Source: Thermacetogenium sp. UBA4966
GTDB lineage: Bacteria; Bacillota; DSM-12270; Thermacetogeniales; Thermacetogeniaceae
Assembly (NCBI GenBank): GCA_002397275.1
Contig: DHAA01000035.1
Coordinates: 1 to 53,528, forward strand
Direction: 5' to 3'
Length of the DNA: 53,528 nucleotides
Shown here: one piece after another, positions 44,584 to 53,451 of the stretch
How the letters are laid out: every line of letters begins with the position of its first letter
How positions within the stretch are numbered: position 1 is the first letter of the stretch
Program-made: the position numbers and the translations under genes
Notes under the pieces: model-generated
What the model saw: only the letters and a program-made list of their open reading frames with translations
Database searches by the model: none
What the model was told of the DNA's origin: nothing

Positions 44584-45792
44584 TTATACTAAAGTTCTTT
44601 TTTCCTGAAACGCCTGCAGAGCCTTATCCAGTATCTCCATCCCCTGATCGACATCTTCTCTGGTTGTGACGAGAGGAGGCAGGAAACGGATCACCCGCTC
44701 CGCAGTGCAGTTGACCAAAAGACCCCGCTCCCGACAGAGAGTTACCACATCATGAGCAGGCCGGTCAAGCTCCATACCCAGCAGCAGGCCTTCTCCCCGC
44801 ACCTCTTTGATGAATGGGTATTGATCACGCAGCGCATGTAAACTTGCCTTCATATACTCCCCGACCACAGCCGCTTGCTCCACAAGCCCCTCTTCCCGGA
44901 GCACCTGGAGAACAGCGCCGGCCGCGGCGCAGGCCACCGGATTACCGCCAAACGTGGAACCATGGCTCCCCGGCTGGAAAACTGCGGCTACCCCTTCCCG
45001 GGCCAGCGCAGCCCCGATCGGTAAACCTCCCCCCAGAGATTTAGCCAGCGTTAAAATATCCGGCTGTATCCCGTAGTGCTCATAAGCAAACATCTTTCCG
45101 GTTCGTCCCAGACCGCACTGCACCTCGTCAAAGATGAGCAGAATCCCCTTTTTGCTCCGCAGTTCGGCCAGGGTTTCCATCAGCTCCCCGGAAGCGGGAT
45201 AAACCCCGCCCTCCCCCTGCAGAGGCTCCAGCATAACCGCCGCGGTTTGCAGCCCTACAGCCTTCCTCAACTCCTGTACATCATTAAAAGAGATATGAGA
45301 AAAGCCTCCCGGCAGGGGGTGAAATCCGCGGGAAAATTTCTCCTGACCGGTCGCTGCCAGGGTCCCCAGGGTCCTGCCGTGAAAGGAGTTGGTGAAAGCA
45401 ATAATCTCCGGAGCTTTAACCCCCCGCTGATAAGCATATTTACGCGCCAGTTTGACGGCGGCCTCATTAGCCTCGGCGCCGCTGTTACAGAAAAAAGCGC
45501 GATCCAGTCCGCTCAGAGCCGCCAGCTGTTCCGCTAAAACCACCGGGGGCTCAAACCAGTAGAGGTTGGAGCAGTGAATCAGCCGCTCGGACTGCTCTCT
45601 GATCGCGGCCACAACTTTTGGATGGCAGTGCCCCACAGCGTTGACCGCGATTCCGCCTACAAAATCAAGGTAGCGCTTCCCCTGATCATCCCAGACATGC
45701 ACCCCTTCACCTCTGGCGATCACCAGAGAGATCTGCGCATAATTCTGCATAAGGTATCTCTTCCCCATTTCCATGATCCGGTTGCCTGTCAC
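44584..45792 (-). CDS. argD: Acetylornithine aminotransferase
   Basis: 402 residues from a GTG start after GGGGGGAAGG. Class III PLP aminotransferase: FDEVQCGLGRTGKMFAYE, with the PLP lysine in TLAKSLGGGLPIGA (about residue 249). It transaminates N-acetylglutamate semialdehyde to N-acetylornithine. Fourth gene of the operon. Confidence 0.97.
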   Translation of the reverse strand: MTGNRIMEMGKRYLMQNYAQISLVIARGEGVHVWDDQGKRYLDFVGGIAVNAVGHCHPKVVAAIREQSERLIHCSNLYWFEPPVVLAEQLAALSGLDRAFFCNSGAEANEAAVKLARKYAYQRGVKAPEIIAFTNSFHGRTLGTLAATGQEKFSRGFHPLPGGFSHISFNDVQELRKAVGLQTAAVMLEPLQGEGGVYPASGELMETLAELRSKKGILLIFDEVQCGLGRTGKMFAYEHYGIQPDILTLAKSLGGGLPIGAALAREGVAAVFQPGSHGSTFGGNPVACAAAGAVLQVLREEGLVEQAAVVGEYMKASLHALRDQYPFIKEVRGEGLLLGMELDRPAHDVVTLCRERGLLVNCTAERVIRFLPPLVTTREDVDQGMEILDKALQAFQEKRTLV

Positions 45793-45827
45793 AAAGCCTT
45801 CCCCCCGTATTGGTGATTGTTAGTTTA

Positions 45828-46703
45828 TTACTCTACCATGGTGCCGATGCCATGGTCTGTGAAAACCTCCAGCAGAATGGAGTGCAGGATGCGGCCGTCG
45901 ATGATGTGGGTGCGCCCCACCCCGTTCTTCAGGGCAAAGACACAGCACTCTACCTTGGGGATCATCCCCCCGGCGATCACCCCTGCCTCGATCAGAGCGG
46001 GAACATCCGCGGCTTTGATCGCGGAAAGCAGGCTCGAGGGGTCATTCCTGTCCTCAAAGATCCCCTCGACATCTGTAAGCAGCACCAGTTTATCAGCTTG
46101 GAGAGCCGCGGCCACCGCTCCTGCCACATAATCGGCATTGATATTGTAGCTCTTGCCGTCCCTTCCCACCCCCACCGGAGCGATTACCGGGATATACCCC
46201 TCATCCTTCACGGTTTGCAGTATTTCAGGATTAATTTTCTCCACTTGACCCACATGGCCGAGGTACTCTCTATCCTTGACCGAAGCGGGCAGCACCTTTT
46301 GAGAGGCTGTGATCAATCCGGCGTCTTTCCCGCAGAGGCCGATCCCTTTGCCCCCCAACTGGTTGATCAGATTGACGATCTCCTTGTTTACTTTTCCGGC
46401 CAGCACCATCTCCACCACTTCCATGGTCTCATCGTCGGTGACTCTCTGGCCATGCACGAAACGCGTCTTGATGCCCAGCCTCTCCAGCATGGCGTCTATA
46501 GCGTGGCCACCGCCGTGAACAATCACCGGGTGAATGCCGACCAGCTTCAGCAAAATGCAGTCGGTGATCACGCCACGCTCCAGCTCCTCGCTGACCATAG
46601 CCCGGCCGCCGTACTTGACGACCACGGTCCGGCCGGAAAACTTCCTTATATATGGCAGGGCTTCTACAAGTATCGAAGCCTTTTGCTGCGCCGTTAAAAC
46701 CAC
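45828..46703 (-). CDS. argB: N-acetylglutamate kinase
   Basis: The GTG at 46703 lies seven bases after AGGAGG; an ATG at 46721 overlaps the argJ stop (ATGA) and is an alternative. About 291 residues. The amino acid kinase motif VVVKYGGRAM, HGGGHAIDAML and the late DVEGIFED are typical. It phosphorylates N-acetylglutamate and is the usual point of arginine feedback in the cyclic pathway, for which argJ here is diagnostic. Confidence 0.96.
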   Translation of the reverse strand: MVLTAQQKASILVEALPYIRKFSGRTVVVKYGGRAMVSEELERGVITDCILLKLVGIHPVIVHGGGHAIDAMLERLGIKTRFVHGQRVTDDETMEVVEMVLAGKVNKEIVNLINQLGGKGIGLCGKDAGLITASQKVLPASVKDREYLGHVGQVEKINPEILQTVKDEGYIPVIAPVGVGRDGKSYNINADYVAGAVAAALQADKLVLLTDVEGIFEDRNDPSSLLSAIKAADVPALIEAGVIAGGMIPKVECCVFALKNGVGRTHIIDGRILHSILLEVFTDHGIGTMVE

Positions 46704-46717
46704 CGCTTTTCCTCCTC

Positions 46718-47995
46718 TCATGTGCGGTAATTGGCGTTGATGCTGATATAATCAGGAGTGAGGTCACAACCCCACGCTCTCCCCGCGGCGCCGCCTTGAT
46801 GCAGATCTACTGTAATGATCACATCCCGCTGCCGCAAGATGGCGCTCGCCCGCTCCTCATCAAAGGGAATCCCTCTGCCCTCGGCAGCAGCCCTTAGATC
46901 CCCCAGATAGACATCCGCCAGGTTCGGATCAAAGGGAACCCCGCAGGCGCCGGCCGCGGAAAGCACCCGCCCCCAATTGGCATCTTCGCCGGTGATAGCG
47001 GTTTTGACCAGATTGGAACCGGCTATAGAGCGGGCGATCGTCCGCGCATCCTCTTCACAGGCCGCTCCCTTGACGACAACCTCCAGGAATTTAGAAGCGC
47101 CCTCACCGTCCCGGGCGATCATCTTGGCCAGCTCGGTACAAACAGCCAGCAAAGCTTCCCGGAAAAGAACAAACTCAGCATCCGTTTCCGATAAGGGGAT
47201 GTCGCCCGCCTGACCATTGGCCAGAATCACCGCCATATCATTAGTGCTGGTATCTCCATCCACAGTGATGGCATTAAAAGAACGGTCAACCGCCCAGCGC
47301 AGGGCAAGATCCAGAGCCTGCCGCTCGACATGGGCGTCGGTGGTTAAAAAAGCGAGCATGGTGGCCATGTTGGGGTGAATCATCCCGGAACCCTTGGCCA
47401 TACCCCCGATCACCACCCTTTTTCCATTCAGGACAAGCTCCGCGGCAAACTCTTTGGTAGCGGTATCTGTTGTCAGAATCGCCTCCGCGGCGTCTGCGCC
47501 CCCCTGAGGGGAAATAAGCGCCGCCGCATCCTTGATCCCGCTTTCTATGCTGCCCATCGGCAGAAATTCTCCGATCACCCCTGTAGAGGCCACAAGCACA
47601 CGCTCTGCAGAAATCTTCAGGGCGTCGCCTGCCAGTTCCGCCATTTTGCGGGCATCGCTCAGCCCCCGCTCGCCGGTGCAGGCGTTGGCAATCCCGCTGT
47701 TGACCACGATAGCCTGAGCCCATCCACCGCCCAGATGCTCCCGCGTAACCAGCACCGGAGCGGCCTTCACCTGATTTTGAGTATAAACTGCGGCTGCCGC
47801 AGAAAGGGCGTCTGAGTAGAGAAGCGCAAGATCCCGCCGCCCTTTTCTGCGCGCTCCAGCGATAACTCCCGCGGCTAAAAATCCTTGAGGGGCGGTGACC
47901 CCGCCCGCTATTTTTTTGAAGTTTAATTGTTGTGACAACTTGAACCCTGATTCCCGAGCTAACCGACTTTTCCTCGGAAAAGAACGGCTGGACAT
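46718..47995 (-). CDS. argJ: Glutamate N-acetyltransferase / amino-acid acetyltransferase ArgJ
   Basis: Up to 425 residues. The self-cleavage site HPNMATMLAFL, where the threonine becomes the nucleophile of the beta chain, is at about residue 215. ArgJ recycles the acetyl group from acetylornithine to glutamate. The N-terminus is uncertain: the family usually begins near GGVTAPQGFLAAG (residue 32 here), so a TTG near 47938 (LSQQLNFKK) may be the true start. Neither start has a strong ribosome site. Confidence 0.93.
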   Translation of the reverse strand: MSSRSFPRKSRLARESGFKLSQQLNFKKIAGGVTAPQGFLAAGVIAGARRKGRRDLALLYSDALSAAAAVYTQNQVKAAPVLVTREHLGGGWAQAIVVNSGIANACTGERGLSDARKMAELAGDALKISAERVLVASTGVIGEFLPMGSIESGIKDAAALISPQGGADAAEAILTTDTATKEFAAELVLNGKRVVIGGMAKGSGMIHPNMATMLAFLTTDAHVERQALDLALRWAVDRSFNAITVDGDTSTNDMAVILANGQAGDIPLSETDAEFVLFREALLAVCTELAKMIARDGEGASKFLEVVVKGAACEEDARTIARSIAGSNLVKTAITGEDANWGRVLSAAGACGVPFDPNLADVYLGDLRAAAEGRGIPFDEERASAILRQRDVIITVDLHQGGAAGRAWGCDLTPDYISINANYRT

Positions 47996-48083
47996 ACTGC
48001 CGGGAAGACAGGCCCCTCCCTTCCTTCGCTTATTTGCCGGACTGAATACACCGCATCACCCCGGATCATATTCCGTACAAACA

Positions 48084-49124
48084 TCAAGGATAGAAACCGG
48101 GGTGTGCTAACCCGGTATTCTCCGCAAGGCCAAACAACAGATTCATATTCTGCACCGCCTGGCCCGCGGCCCCTTTAACCAGATTGTCGATCACCGACAC
48201 GATCACCGCTTTTCCGTCAACCGCGGCAACACCGAGAAAGCACCTGTTGGTTCCCCGCACCCACTTGGTTTCCGGCATTTCCCCCTCCCGGGCCACCTCT
48301 ACAAACTCCTCCCCGGCATAATATTCTTGGAAAATCCGGCGCAAGCCGGCGCTGTCCTGCGAACTGCAGAGCCTGGAGTAAACTGTACTCAAGATCCCCC
48401 GGGCTATTGGGATGAGGTGCGGTGTGAACACCGGGTCAACCGTCCTCCCGGCCAGAACCCCGGCATAGTAGGCGATCTCAGGGGTATGCCGGTGTCTCCC
48501 CACCCCATAAGCCTTCATGTTTTCAGTGCATTCAGCAAAGAGACTCCCCAGGGCCGGCCCCCTTCCGGCGCCGGATACCCCGGACTTGGAATCGATGATC
48601 ACAGACTTTATGTCAACAAGATCGTTTTTAAGAAGCGGCGCCAGAGCAAGCAGAGCGCCGGTAGGATAACATCCCGGATTAGCCACCAGTTTTGCCGCGC
48701 TGATCTCTTGACGAAACAGCTCCGGAAGGCCGTAGACAGCCTCTGCCAGTAGTTCCGGGGCTCCATGAGGCTCGTTGTACCACTTCTCATAGAGCCTCAG
48801 ATCCGGAAGACGAAAATCCGCGGCCATGTCGATCACTTTTTTCCCCTGTTCCAGCACCGCCCGCGCCGCGGGCGCCGAAACTCCGTGTGGCAAGGCCAAA
48901 AACACTACATCAGAGCGCTCGATCAGTTCCGGTACTCTGTCCATGTCAAGTATCTCCAGCTCTGCATACCCGCGCAGATAGGGAAAAACCTGATCCAGGG
49001 TCGAACCCGAAAACTCCCGCGAAGCCGCTCTTATTTCAGTTACCTCCGGGTGCCGGCAGAGGATTCTCGCCAGTTCCTCACCCACATACCCGGTTACACC
49101 AATAACCCCCGCGCTTAAAGCCAT
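48084..49124 (-). CDS. argC: N-acetyl-gamma-glutamyl-phosphate reductase
   Basis: 346 residues. N-terminal NADP motif GVTGYVGEELARIL (about residue 8) and the active-site cysteine in VANPGCYPTGALLAL (about 149). It reduces N-acetylglutamyl phosphate. First gene of the operon; an ARG-box-like site is found about 170 bases upstream. Confidence 0.97.
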   Translation of the reverse strand: MALSAGVIGVTGYVGEELARILCRHPEVTEIRAASREFSGSTLDQVFPYLRGYAELEILDMDRVPELIERSDVVFLALPHGVSAPAARAVLEQGKKVIDMAADFRLPDLRLYEKWYNEPHGAPELLAEAVYGLPELFRQEISAAKLVANPGCYPTGALLALAPLLKNDLVDIKSVIIDSKSGVSGAGRGPALGSLFAECTENMKAYGVGRHRHTPEIAYYAGVLAGRTVDPVFTPHLIPIARGILSTVYSRLCSSQDSAGLRRIFQEYYAGEEFVEVAREGEMPETKWVRGTNRCFLGVAAVDGKAVIVSVIDNLVKGAAGQAVQNMNLLFGLAENTGLAHPGFYP

Positions 49125-49291
49125 AGCCGTCTCTCCTATAATTTATTTTAATTTCTCTTTAGAATTTCATTATGCATAAAAGCAAATACAAAACTGCCTG
49201 CTTATTGAGATCCTTTTAAAATTTTCTTATAATTGGTAAAATGTCTGCCGCAGGCGCCGGCAAATCATATTTCAATTATTATACGCACTAA

Positions 49292-49305
49292 TGTATATTT
49301 ATGCA
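49292..49305. promoter_or_regulatory. ARG-box-like ArgR operator
   Basis: TGTATATTTATGCA fits the core TGNATWWWWATNCA of ArgR/AhrC boxes at every specified position. It lies 168 bases upstream of argC, where repression of argCJBDFGH by arginine-loaded ArgR would be expected. No argR gene is in the window. Confidence 0.55.
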
Positions 49306-49441
49306 ATACCCCGGAAATGAAATTTGATCATTTTAAACCGGCGCTGAGTCTATGCAGCCATATCCAAGGCTTGATTCCAGTGAAGCGACCATGATGGAGT
49401 TCCGGGTAACGGCATCAGGCGCAGCGAAGCTGCCGGCTATT

Positions 49442-49539
49442 TTGGAGGTCGGAAGCAGGATGTCGGATGTCGGAAATAGGAACAGTGCCAGAGCCGCCCG
49501 AAAATTGGAGGTCGGAGGCCGGATGTTGGAGGTCGGAAA
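49442..49539. repeat. Two 35-bp GGAGGTCGGA-type direct repeats, 63-bp period
   Basis: Copies at 49442-49476 and 49505-49539 match at 31 of 35 positions, each beginning TTGGAGGTCGGA and ending GTCGGAAA. Inside each copy the unit GGAxGTCGGA recurs. This is intergenic low-complexity sequence of unknown role. Confidence 0.8.
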
Positions 49540-49688
49540 CGTCTTTTCCGAATTCTAACTTCAAACTTCTCACTTCCAGTCATAATAGGGAGCAAGCGGA
49601 ATTCACCGGACCGGCAGACTACCTCTAAATAGACACTTGGCGCCGATATTAGAAAGAAATCGAAACCGGAGAGTCGAGAAGGATGGGG

Positions 49689-50687
49689 TTAACAGACCAC
49701 CTTGACCTCATTCCCACAGCCGCGGCATTTATTCCCCTCAAGCCCCCTCATATCAGTTCCGGACCAGGACCGCTCTATCAGGAGGCTGCCGCAGCGCGGG
49801 CAAAAAGTATCGTTTTCATCCATTTCCCAAGCGTTGCCGATGTAGACGTTTTTAAGCTTGCGGCGGGCGATCCTGAGCGCTTTGGCCAGTGTCTGCAGCG
49901 GGGTCGCCGCTCTGTCGAACCGGTATTGGGGAAAGTAACGCGAAAAATGCAGAGGAAGCTCGGGATCAAGGGAGGCGATCCAGTCCACCAGAGCGTTGAT
50001 CTCCTCGTCGCCGTCATTCATGCCGGGTACCACAAGGTTAGTGACCTCCACATGAGCCGACTTTTGAACGAGTTCCACAGTTTTCAGCACCGGCGCCAGA
50101 CTGCCTCCGCAGGTTTTCCGGTAAAAGTCGTTAGTAAAGGCTTTAACGTCGATATTCAGGGCGTCGATACTGGGAAGCAGTTCCAACAGAGGTTTTTCTT
50201 GAACAAAGCCATTGGTAACGAGGACGTTTTTCAGACCTCTCTGACGAGCAATTTTTGCCGTCTCATAAACAAATTCATACCAGACCAGCGGTTCGGAATA
50301 GGTATAGGCGATGCCGATCGACGCCGAGTCCTTTTGCGCCTCCAGGGCAATTTCCACCAGTTTCTCAGGGGTGACATACCTGGCCGCAACAAAATTCCCC
50401 TGGGCGATCTCCCAGTTCTGGCAGAAGCCGCAGCGGAAGTTGCAGCCGAAGGTTCCCACGGAAAGGATGTTCATCCCCGGATAGTAGTGATAGAGAGGCT
50501 TTTTTTCTATGGGATCAACCGCGCAGGAGGTAACCCTGCCATAATTCAGTGAATAAAGGACCCCGTCAATATTTTGGCGTACGCGGCAGATGCCATATCC
50601 CCCATTCTTGATCTTGCAGTTGTGAGGGCAGAGACGACACCAAACCCGCTCTTCATCTAATCGTTCGCAGCACATCGCTTCTTGCAC
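49689..50687 (-). CDS. amrS: AmmeMemoRadiSam system radical SAM enzyme
   Basis: 332 residues of the pyruvate-formate-lyase-activating-enzyme-like type. The radical SAM motif is GCNFRCGFCQNWEI (about residue 80, CX3CX2C); an N-terminal cysteine set (CRLCPHNC, later GICRVRQN) and a C-terminal FCPRCGSLLIER plus KCRGCGNEV zinc-ribbon-like pairs are present. It sits 12 bases downstream of the Memo-AMMECR1 fusion gene, the defining neighbourhood of the system. Its substrate is not established to my knowledge. Confidence 0.9.
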   Translation of the reverse strand: MQEAMCCERLDEERVWCRLCPHNCKIKNGGYGICRVRQNIDGVLYSLNYGRVTSCAVDPIEKKPLYHYYPGMNILSVGTFGCNFRCGFCQNWEIAQGNFVAARYVTPEKLVEIALEAQKDSASIGIAYTYSEPLVWYEFVYETAKIARQRGLKNVLVTNGFVQEKPLLELLPSIDALNIDVKAFTNDFYRKTCGGSLAPVLKTVELVQKSAHVEVTNLVVPGMNDGDEEINALVDWIASLDPELPLHFSRYFPQYRFDRAATPLQTLAKALRIARRKLKNVYIGNAWEMDENDTFCPRCGSLLIERSWSGTDMRGLEGNKCRGCGNEVKVVC

Positions 50688-50699
50688 TGATAAAACCCC

Positions 50700-52019
50700 C
50701 TACCGGTAGCGGATCACTTCGAAGCGGAAAAGCTCTGCCTCGTCTCCGGGAGAAATCCCCGCTTTTTGGCAGGCAATGCCGATCTGCTGATCCACGGAGT
50801 CCACACCCTCCAGGTCAGGGAGCAGCAGCCCTGTTTTCCTGCCGCTTTTAACGATAACCCCATAGCGCTTCGCATCCAGTTCATCCCTTGAAGATACCGG
50901 CGCCGGGGGAGTCAAAACATCAACGGAAAAATCAATTTCAGGAAGTTCGCTCAGTTCCACCGGCCAAAAACGGGGATCCTCCACCCCGGCGGCTACCGCG
51001 TTGTGAATGATCTCAGATGCGATATTTTTACGGGAAGGCTCGAATGTACCGATACAGCCGCGCAGCCGGCCAGACTTTTTCAGGGAGACAAAAACGCCTG
51101 CTCTCTCCTCCATACCTTCGGGAACAGGCTGCGGAACAGGCATGATCTCGCCTGTACGCAGATAGTATTCCAGGCTTCTTCTGGCCAGCTGAGTGTGCGC
51201 CGATCCGCCAATACGGAACCCCGCCACCAGATAGCCGACGCCAAAAGGGCCCTCATAGGAATATATCTTCGGCTCAGCCTCAAAATTATCCAAGGCCCCC
51301 ATCAGCATAATGATGGGTCGCAGCCCGCACTCTCCGGCATCCTCAGCCAGGTCGTCCGCAATATTTAGAATCCTTTCCGCATCCATCTGCTCCAGTGATT
51401 CTTTGATGATCCGATCAAATTCCCGCCCGCGCGGGCTGTAGCCTGCGGGAGCTCCCGGTTGCAGGCGGTGCGAGAGATCACCGCTGGCGATCAGCGCGAT
51501 ACGCCTGGGGGAACGCTGGAGCACCCTACCCAGGGCCTGTCCGAACCCAAAAAGCCTTTGCCGCGGCAGCATGCTTATGCCGAAGGCGACGACCGCCGCC
51601 TCTACACCGGCCTGCTCCAGATAATAGAGGGGTACCGTAATACCATGGTCAAGAGAGCCGGGGTCATGAACATACCAATTATCCATGTCTACCCCTACTG
51701 TCTCAACCCCCTCCTGCTCCGCCTCCCGGGCGATCCGGCGCGCCAACTCCAGGTCGTTCTCCACCTGAAAAGATACCTGAGGAGCGCCGAAAGCCGCAAA
51801 ATCTCCGCAAATTTCCGGGGTTCGCAAATACCCCAGCTGTCTGCGCAGAAAGATGCCATGCGAGCTGATAAAAACCAAAACCTGCGGGCTTTGTTCCGCT
51901 ATAGAGGATGCCCATTCCCGCATGGCTGCAGTCGTGCTCTTCACCTTCTGCAGTTCGTCCCCGCCGATATCGGGAATAATAATCGGAGGGTGCGGCGATA
52001 AACCGGCACAGATCAGCAT
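50700..52019 (-). CDS. Memo-AMMECR1 fusion protein (AmmeMemoRadiSam proteins B and A)
   Basis: 439 residues. Residues about 1-262 form a Memo/extradiol-dioxygenase-like domain (SPHPPIIIPDIGGDE, with ASGDLSHRL). Residues about 268-439 form the AMMECR1 domain with its hallmark LRGCIGTF and DPRFWPVELSELPEID. The fusion of both partners beside the radical SAM enzyme argues that the three act together. Cytoplasmic; biochemical role unknown. Confidence 0.9.
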   Translation of the reverse strand: MLICAGLSPHPPIIIPDIGGDELQKVKSTTAAMREWASSIAEQSPQVLVFISSHGIFLRRQLGYLRTPEICGDFAAFGAPQVSFQVENDLELARRIAREAEQEGVETVGVDMDNWYVHDPGSLDHGITVPLYYLEQAGVEAAVVAFGISMLPRQRLFGFGQALGRVLQRSPRRIALIASGDLSHRLQPGAPAGYSPRGREFDRIIKESLEQMDAERILNIADDLAEDAGECGLRPIIMLMGALDNFEAEPKIYSYEGPFGVGYLVAGFRIGGSAHTQLARRSLEYYLRTGEIMPVPQPVPEGMEERAGVFVSLKKSGRLRGCIGTFEPSRKNIASEIIHNAVAAGVEDPRFWPVELSELPEIDFSVDVLTPPAPVSSRDELDAKRYGVIVKSGRKTGLLLPDLEGVDSVDQQIGIACQKAGISPGDEAELFRFEVIRYR

Positions 52020-52141
52020 TTAATACACCGCCTTTTTGTTTGATCGTTCCAGGGTTTAAAGCTCTTTCTAAATATTAGTTCATTATTTCAGCGGAATGGG
52101 TGTAAATCCCTTCTTAAATTTTCCCACGCAAAATAAAATCG

Positions 52142-52903
52142 TCAATCATATGTCGGGTCTTCAGGCGCCGGATCCCCGGCGAAGAAACGAATTACGCCGG
52201 CATAAATGCTCCAGGCCAGCTTATTCTGATGGATAGGATCAGCGAGCAGTTTTTCTTCCCGCGGGTTGGACAGGAAACCAACCTCGATGATGGCAGCCGT
52301 ACACTTATGGCCGCGTAAAACAAAAAAATCCTCCGGCTTGATCCAGCGGTCGGTTTCACCAAATGTCTTGATCAGTTCCTTTTGCATCAACCCGGCCAGG
52401 CGCTTGCTCTCTTTTGACTTGGGATGATAGAAAACCTGGGCGCCCCAGCACTCGGTAAGAGGGATACTGTTGGCGTGAATACTGATAAAGAGGTCGGCCT
52501 GGTACTTTTCCGCCAACTCCACCCGGGCTGCTAGATCATCCTTATGCTTTACTCCTGACGGCGCCTTCCCCTCTTCACTGAGGTCATAGTCCCCTTCCCT
52601 GGTCATGACCGCCGTAGCCCCTGCCTGTCTTAAATAGGCAGACAATCGCTTGGCTATGGCCAGGTTGACATCCTTTTCCCGGATGCCGCTTTTCCCTACA
52701 CACCCGGGATCTATTCCGCCATGGCCGGCATCGACAACGATCACCTTGCTGGCAACGCTCCAGGAAAGAGCCTCCACAGCCCTGCGCTCCCGGCCGGATA
52801 TATAATAGGGATAGAGGGCGCACCCCGCCAGTAGCAGCGCCATCACTGCAAAAACCGCCTGTCGTCTGGGACGAAAAACCCTGAAGAAGATAAAATTTCG
52901 CAC
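52142..52903 (-). CDS. cwlD: N-acetylmuramoyl-L-alanine amidase, CwlD type
   Basis: 253 residues with an N-terminal hydrophobic segment (about 14-32) and an Amidase_3 domain. Zinc/catalytic residues are in VVDAGHGGIDPG, REKDVNLAIA (Glu), ISIHANS and IIEVGFLSN. CwlD removes peptide side chains to make muramic lactam in spore cortex; rpsI-cwlD adjacency is conserved in spore formers. The segment ends LLLAGC, a lipobox-like sequence, so it may be lipid-anchored. Confidence 0.88.
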   Translation of the reverse strand: MRNFIFFRVFRPRRQAVFAVMALLLAGCALYPYYISGRERRAVEALSWSVASKVIVVDAGHGGIDPGCVGKSGIREKDVNLAIAKRLSAYLRQAGATAVMTREGDYDLSEEGKAPSGVKHKDDLAARVELAEKYQADLFISIHANSIPLTECWGAQVFYHPKSKESKRLAGLMQKELIKTFGETDRWIKPEDFFVLRGHKCTAAIIEVGFLSNPREEKLLADPIHQNKLAWSIYAGVIRFFAGDPAPEDPTYD

Positions 52904-53021
52904 AACCGGCCCCCCTTACTTTTTCTCCTCAAATTTTATGCAAAAGGAGGGCCGATTATCCGCCAGCCTCGGCTTCGGGTTTCAAACTCCCAATTAAAAA
53001 GCGACCCGCAACGGTCCGCTG

Positions 53022-53055
53022 AAAAATAAAAGTGACGGAGGGTTTCCGCCACTTG
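53022..53055 (-). terminator. Rho-independent terminator after rpsI
   Basis: On the minus strand AAGTGGCGGA and TCCGTCACTT form a ten-pair stem (one G-U) around AACCC, followed by TTATTTTT, just past the rpsI stop codon. It ends the ribosomal-protein transcript and separates it from cwlD. Confidence 0.85.
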
Positions 53056-53058
53056 AGC

Positions 53059-53451
53059 TTAACGCTTGGAGAATTGTGGGGCTTTGCGGGCTTTCTTGAG
53101 ACCGTATTTCTTTCTTTCCTTCATTCTGGGATCTCTTGTTAAAAACCCGGCTTTTTTAAGATGAGGCCGAAGATTTGGGTCTGCTTTCAATAAAGCCCGT
53201 GCCAGGCCAAGGCGAACAGCTCCCGCCTGTCCGCTGACGCCGCCGCCGTTGACATTGGCAATAACGTCAAAGCGGCCAGTCAGCTTGGTGAGTTCCAGCG
53301 GCTGCTTGGCTAAAACCTGTTGCGTGCTCGTATTAAAATACTCCTCCAGGGGTTGCCCGTTGACGATGACCTTCCCATCGCCCGGCACTATCCTCACACG
53401 CGCGATTGATTTTTTACGTCTTCCCGTTCCTTGATAGAGCACCTGCGCCAA
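53059..53451 (-). CDS. rpsI: Ribosomal protein S9
   Basis: 130 residues, standard length, from a TTG start with AAGGGGGT about eight bases upstream. Family landmarks are YQGTGRRKKSIARVRI, GGGVSGQAGAVRLGLARAL and the C-terminal tail ending KKARKAPQFSKR, which contacts P-site tRNA. rplM would be expected just upstream, but the 77 bases left before the window edge do not read as an L13 C-terminus. Confidence 0.98.
   Translation of the reverse strand: MAQVLYQGTGRRKKSIARVRIVPGDGKVIVNGQPLEEYFNTSTQQVLAKQPLELTKLTGRFDVIANVNGGGVSGQAGAVRLGLARALLKADPNLRPHLKKAGFLTRDPRMKERKKYGLKKARKAPQFSKR

Larger units (their letters stand above)
49125..49688. other. Non-coding region upstream of argC
   Basis: A 564-base stretch. 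The argC-proximal half is AT-rich and holds the ARG-box-like site at 49292. The other half (49442-49539) holds a GGAGGTCGGA-type low-complexity repeat. A short plus-strand frame across the repeat (49352-49558) has repeat-derived composition and no ribosome site, and I do not call it a gene. Confidence 0.7.

Noticed and set aside
49352..49558. Short plus-strand frame upstream of argC
   Set aside because: Made mainly of the GGAGGTCGGA repeat, without a ribosome site or family resemblance.
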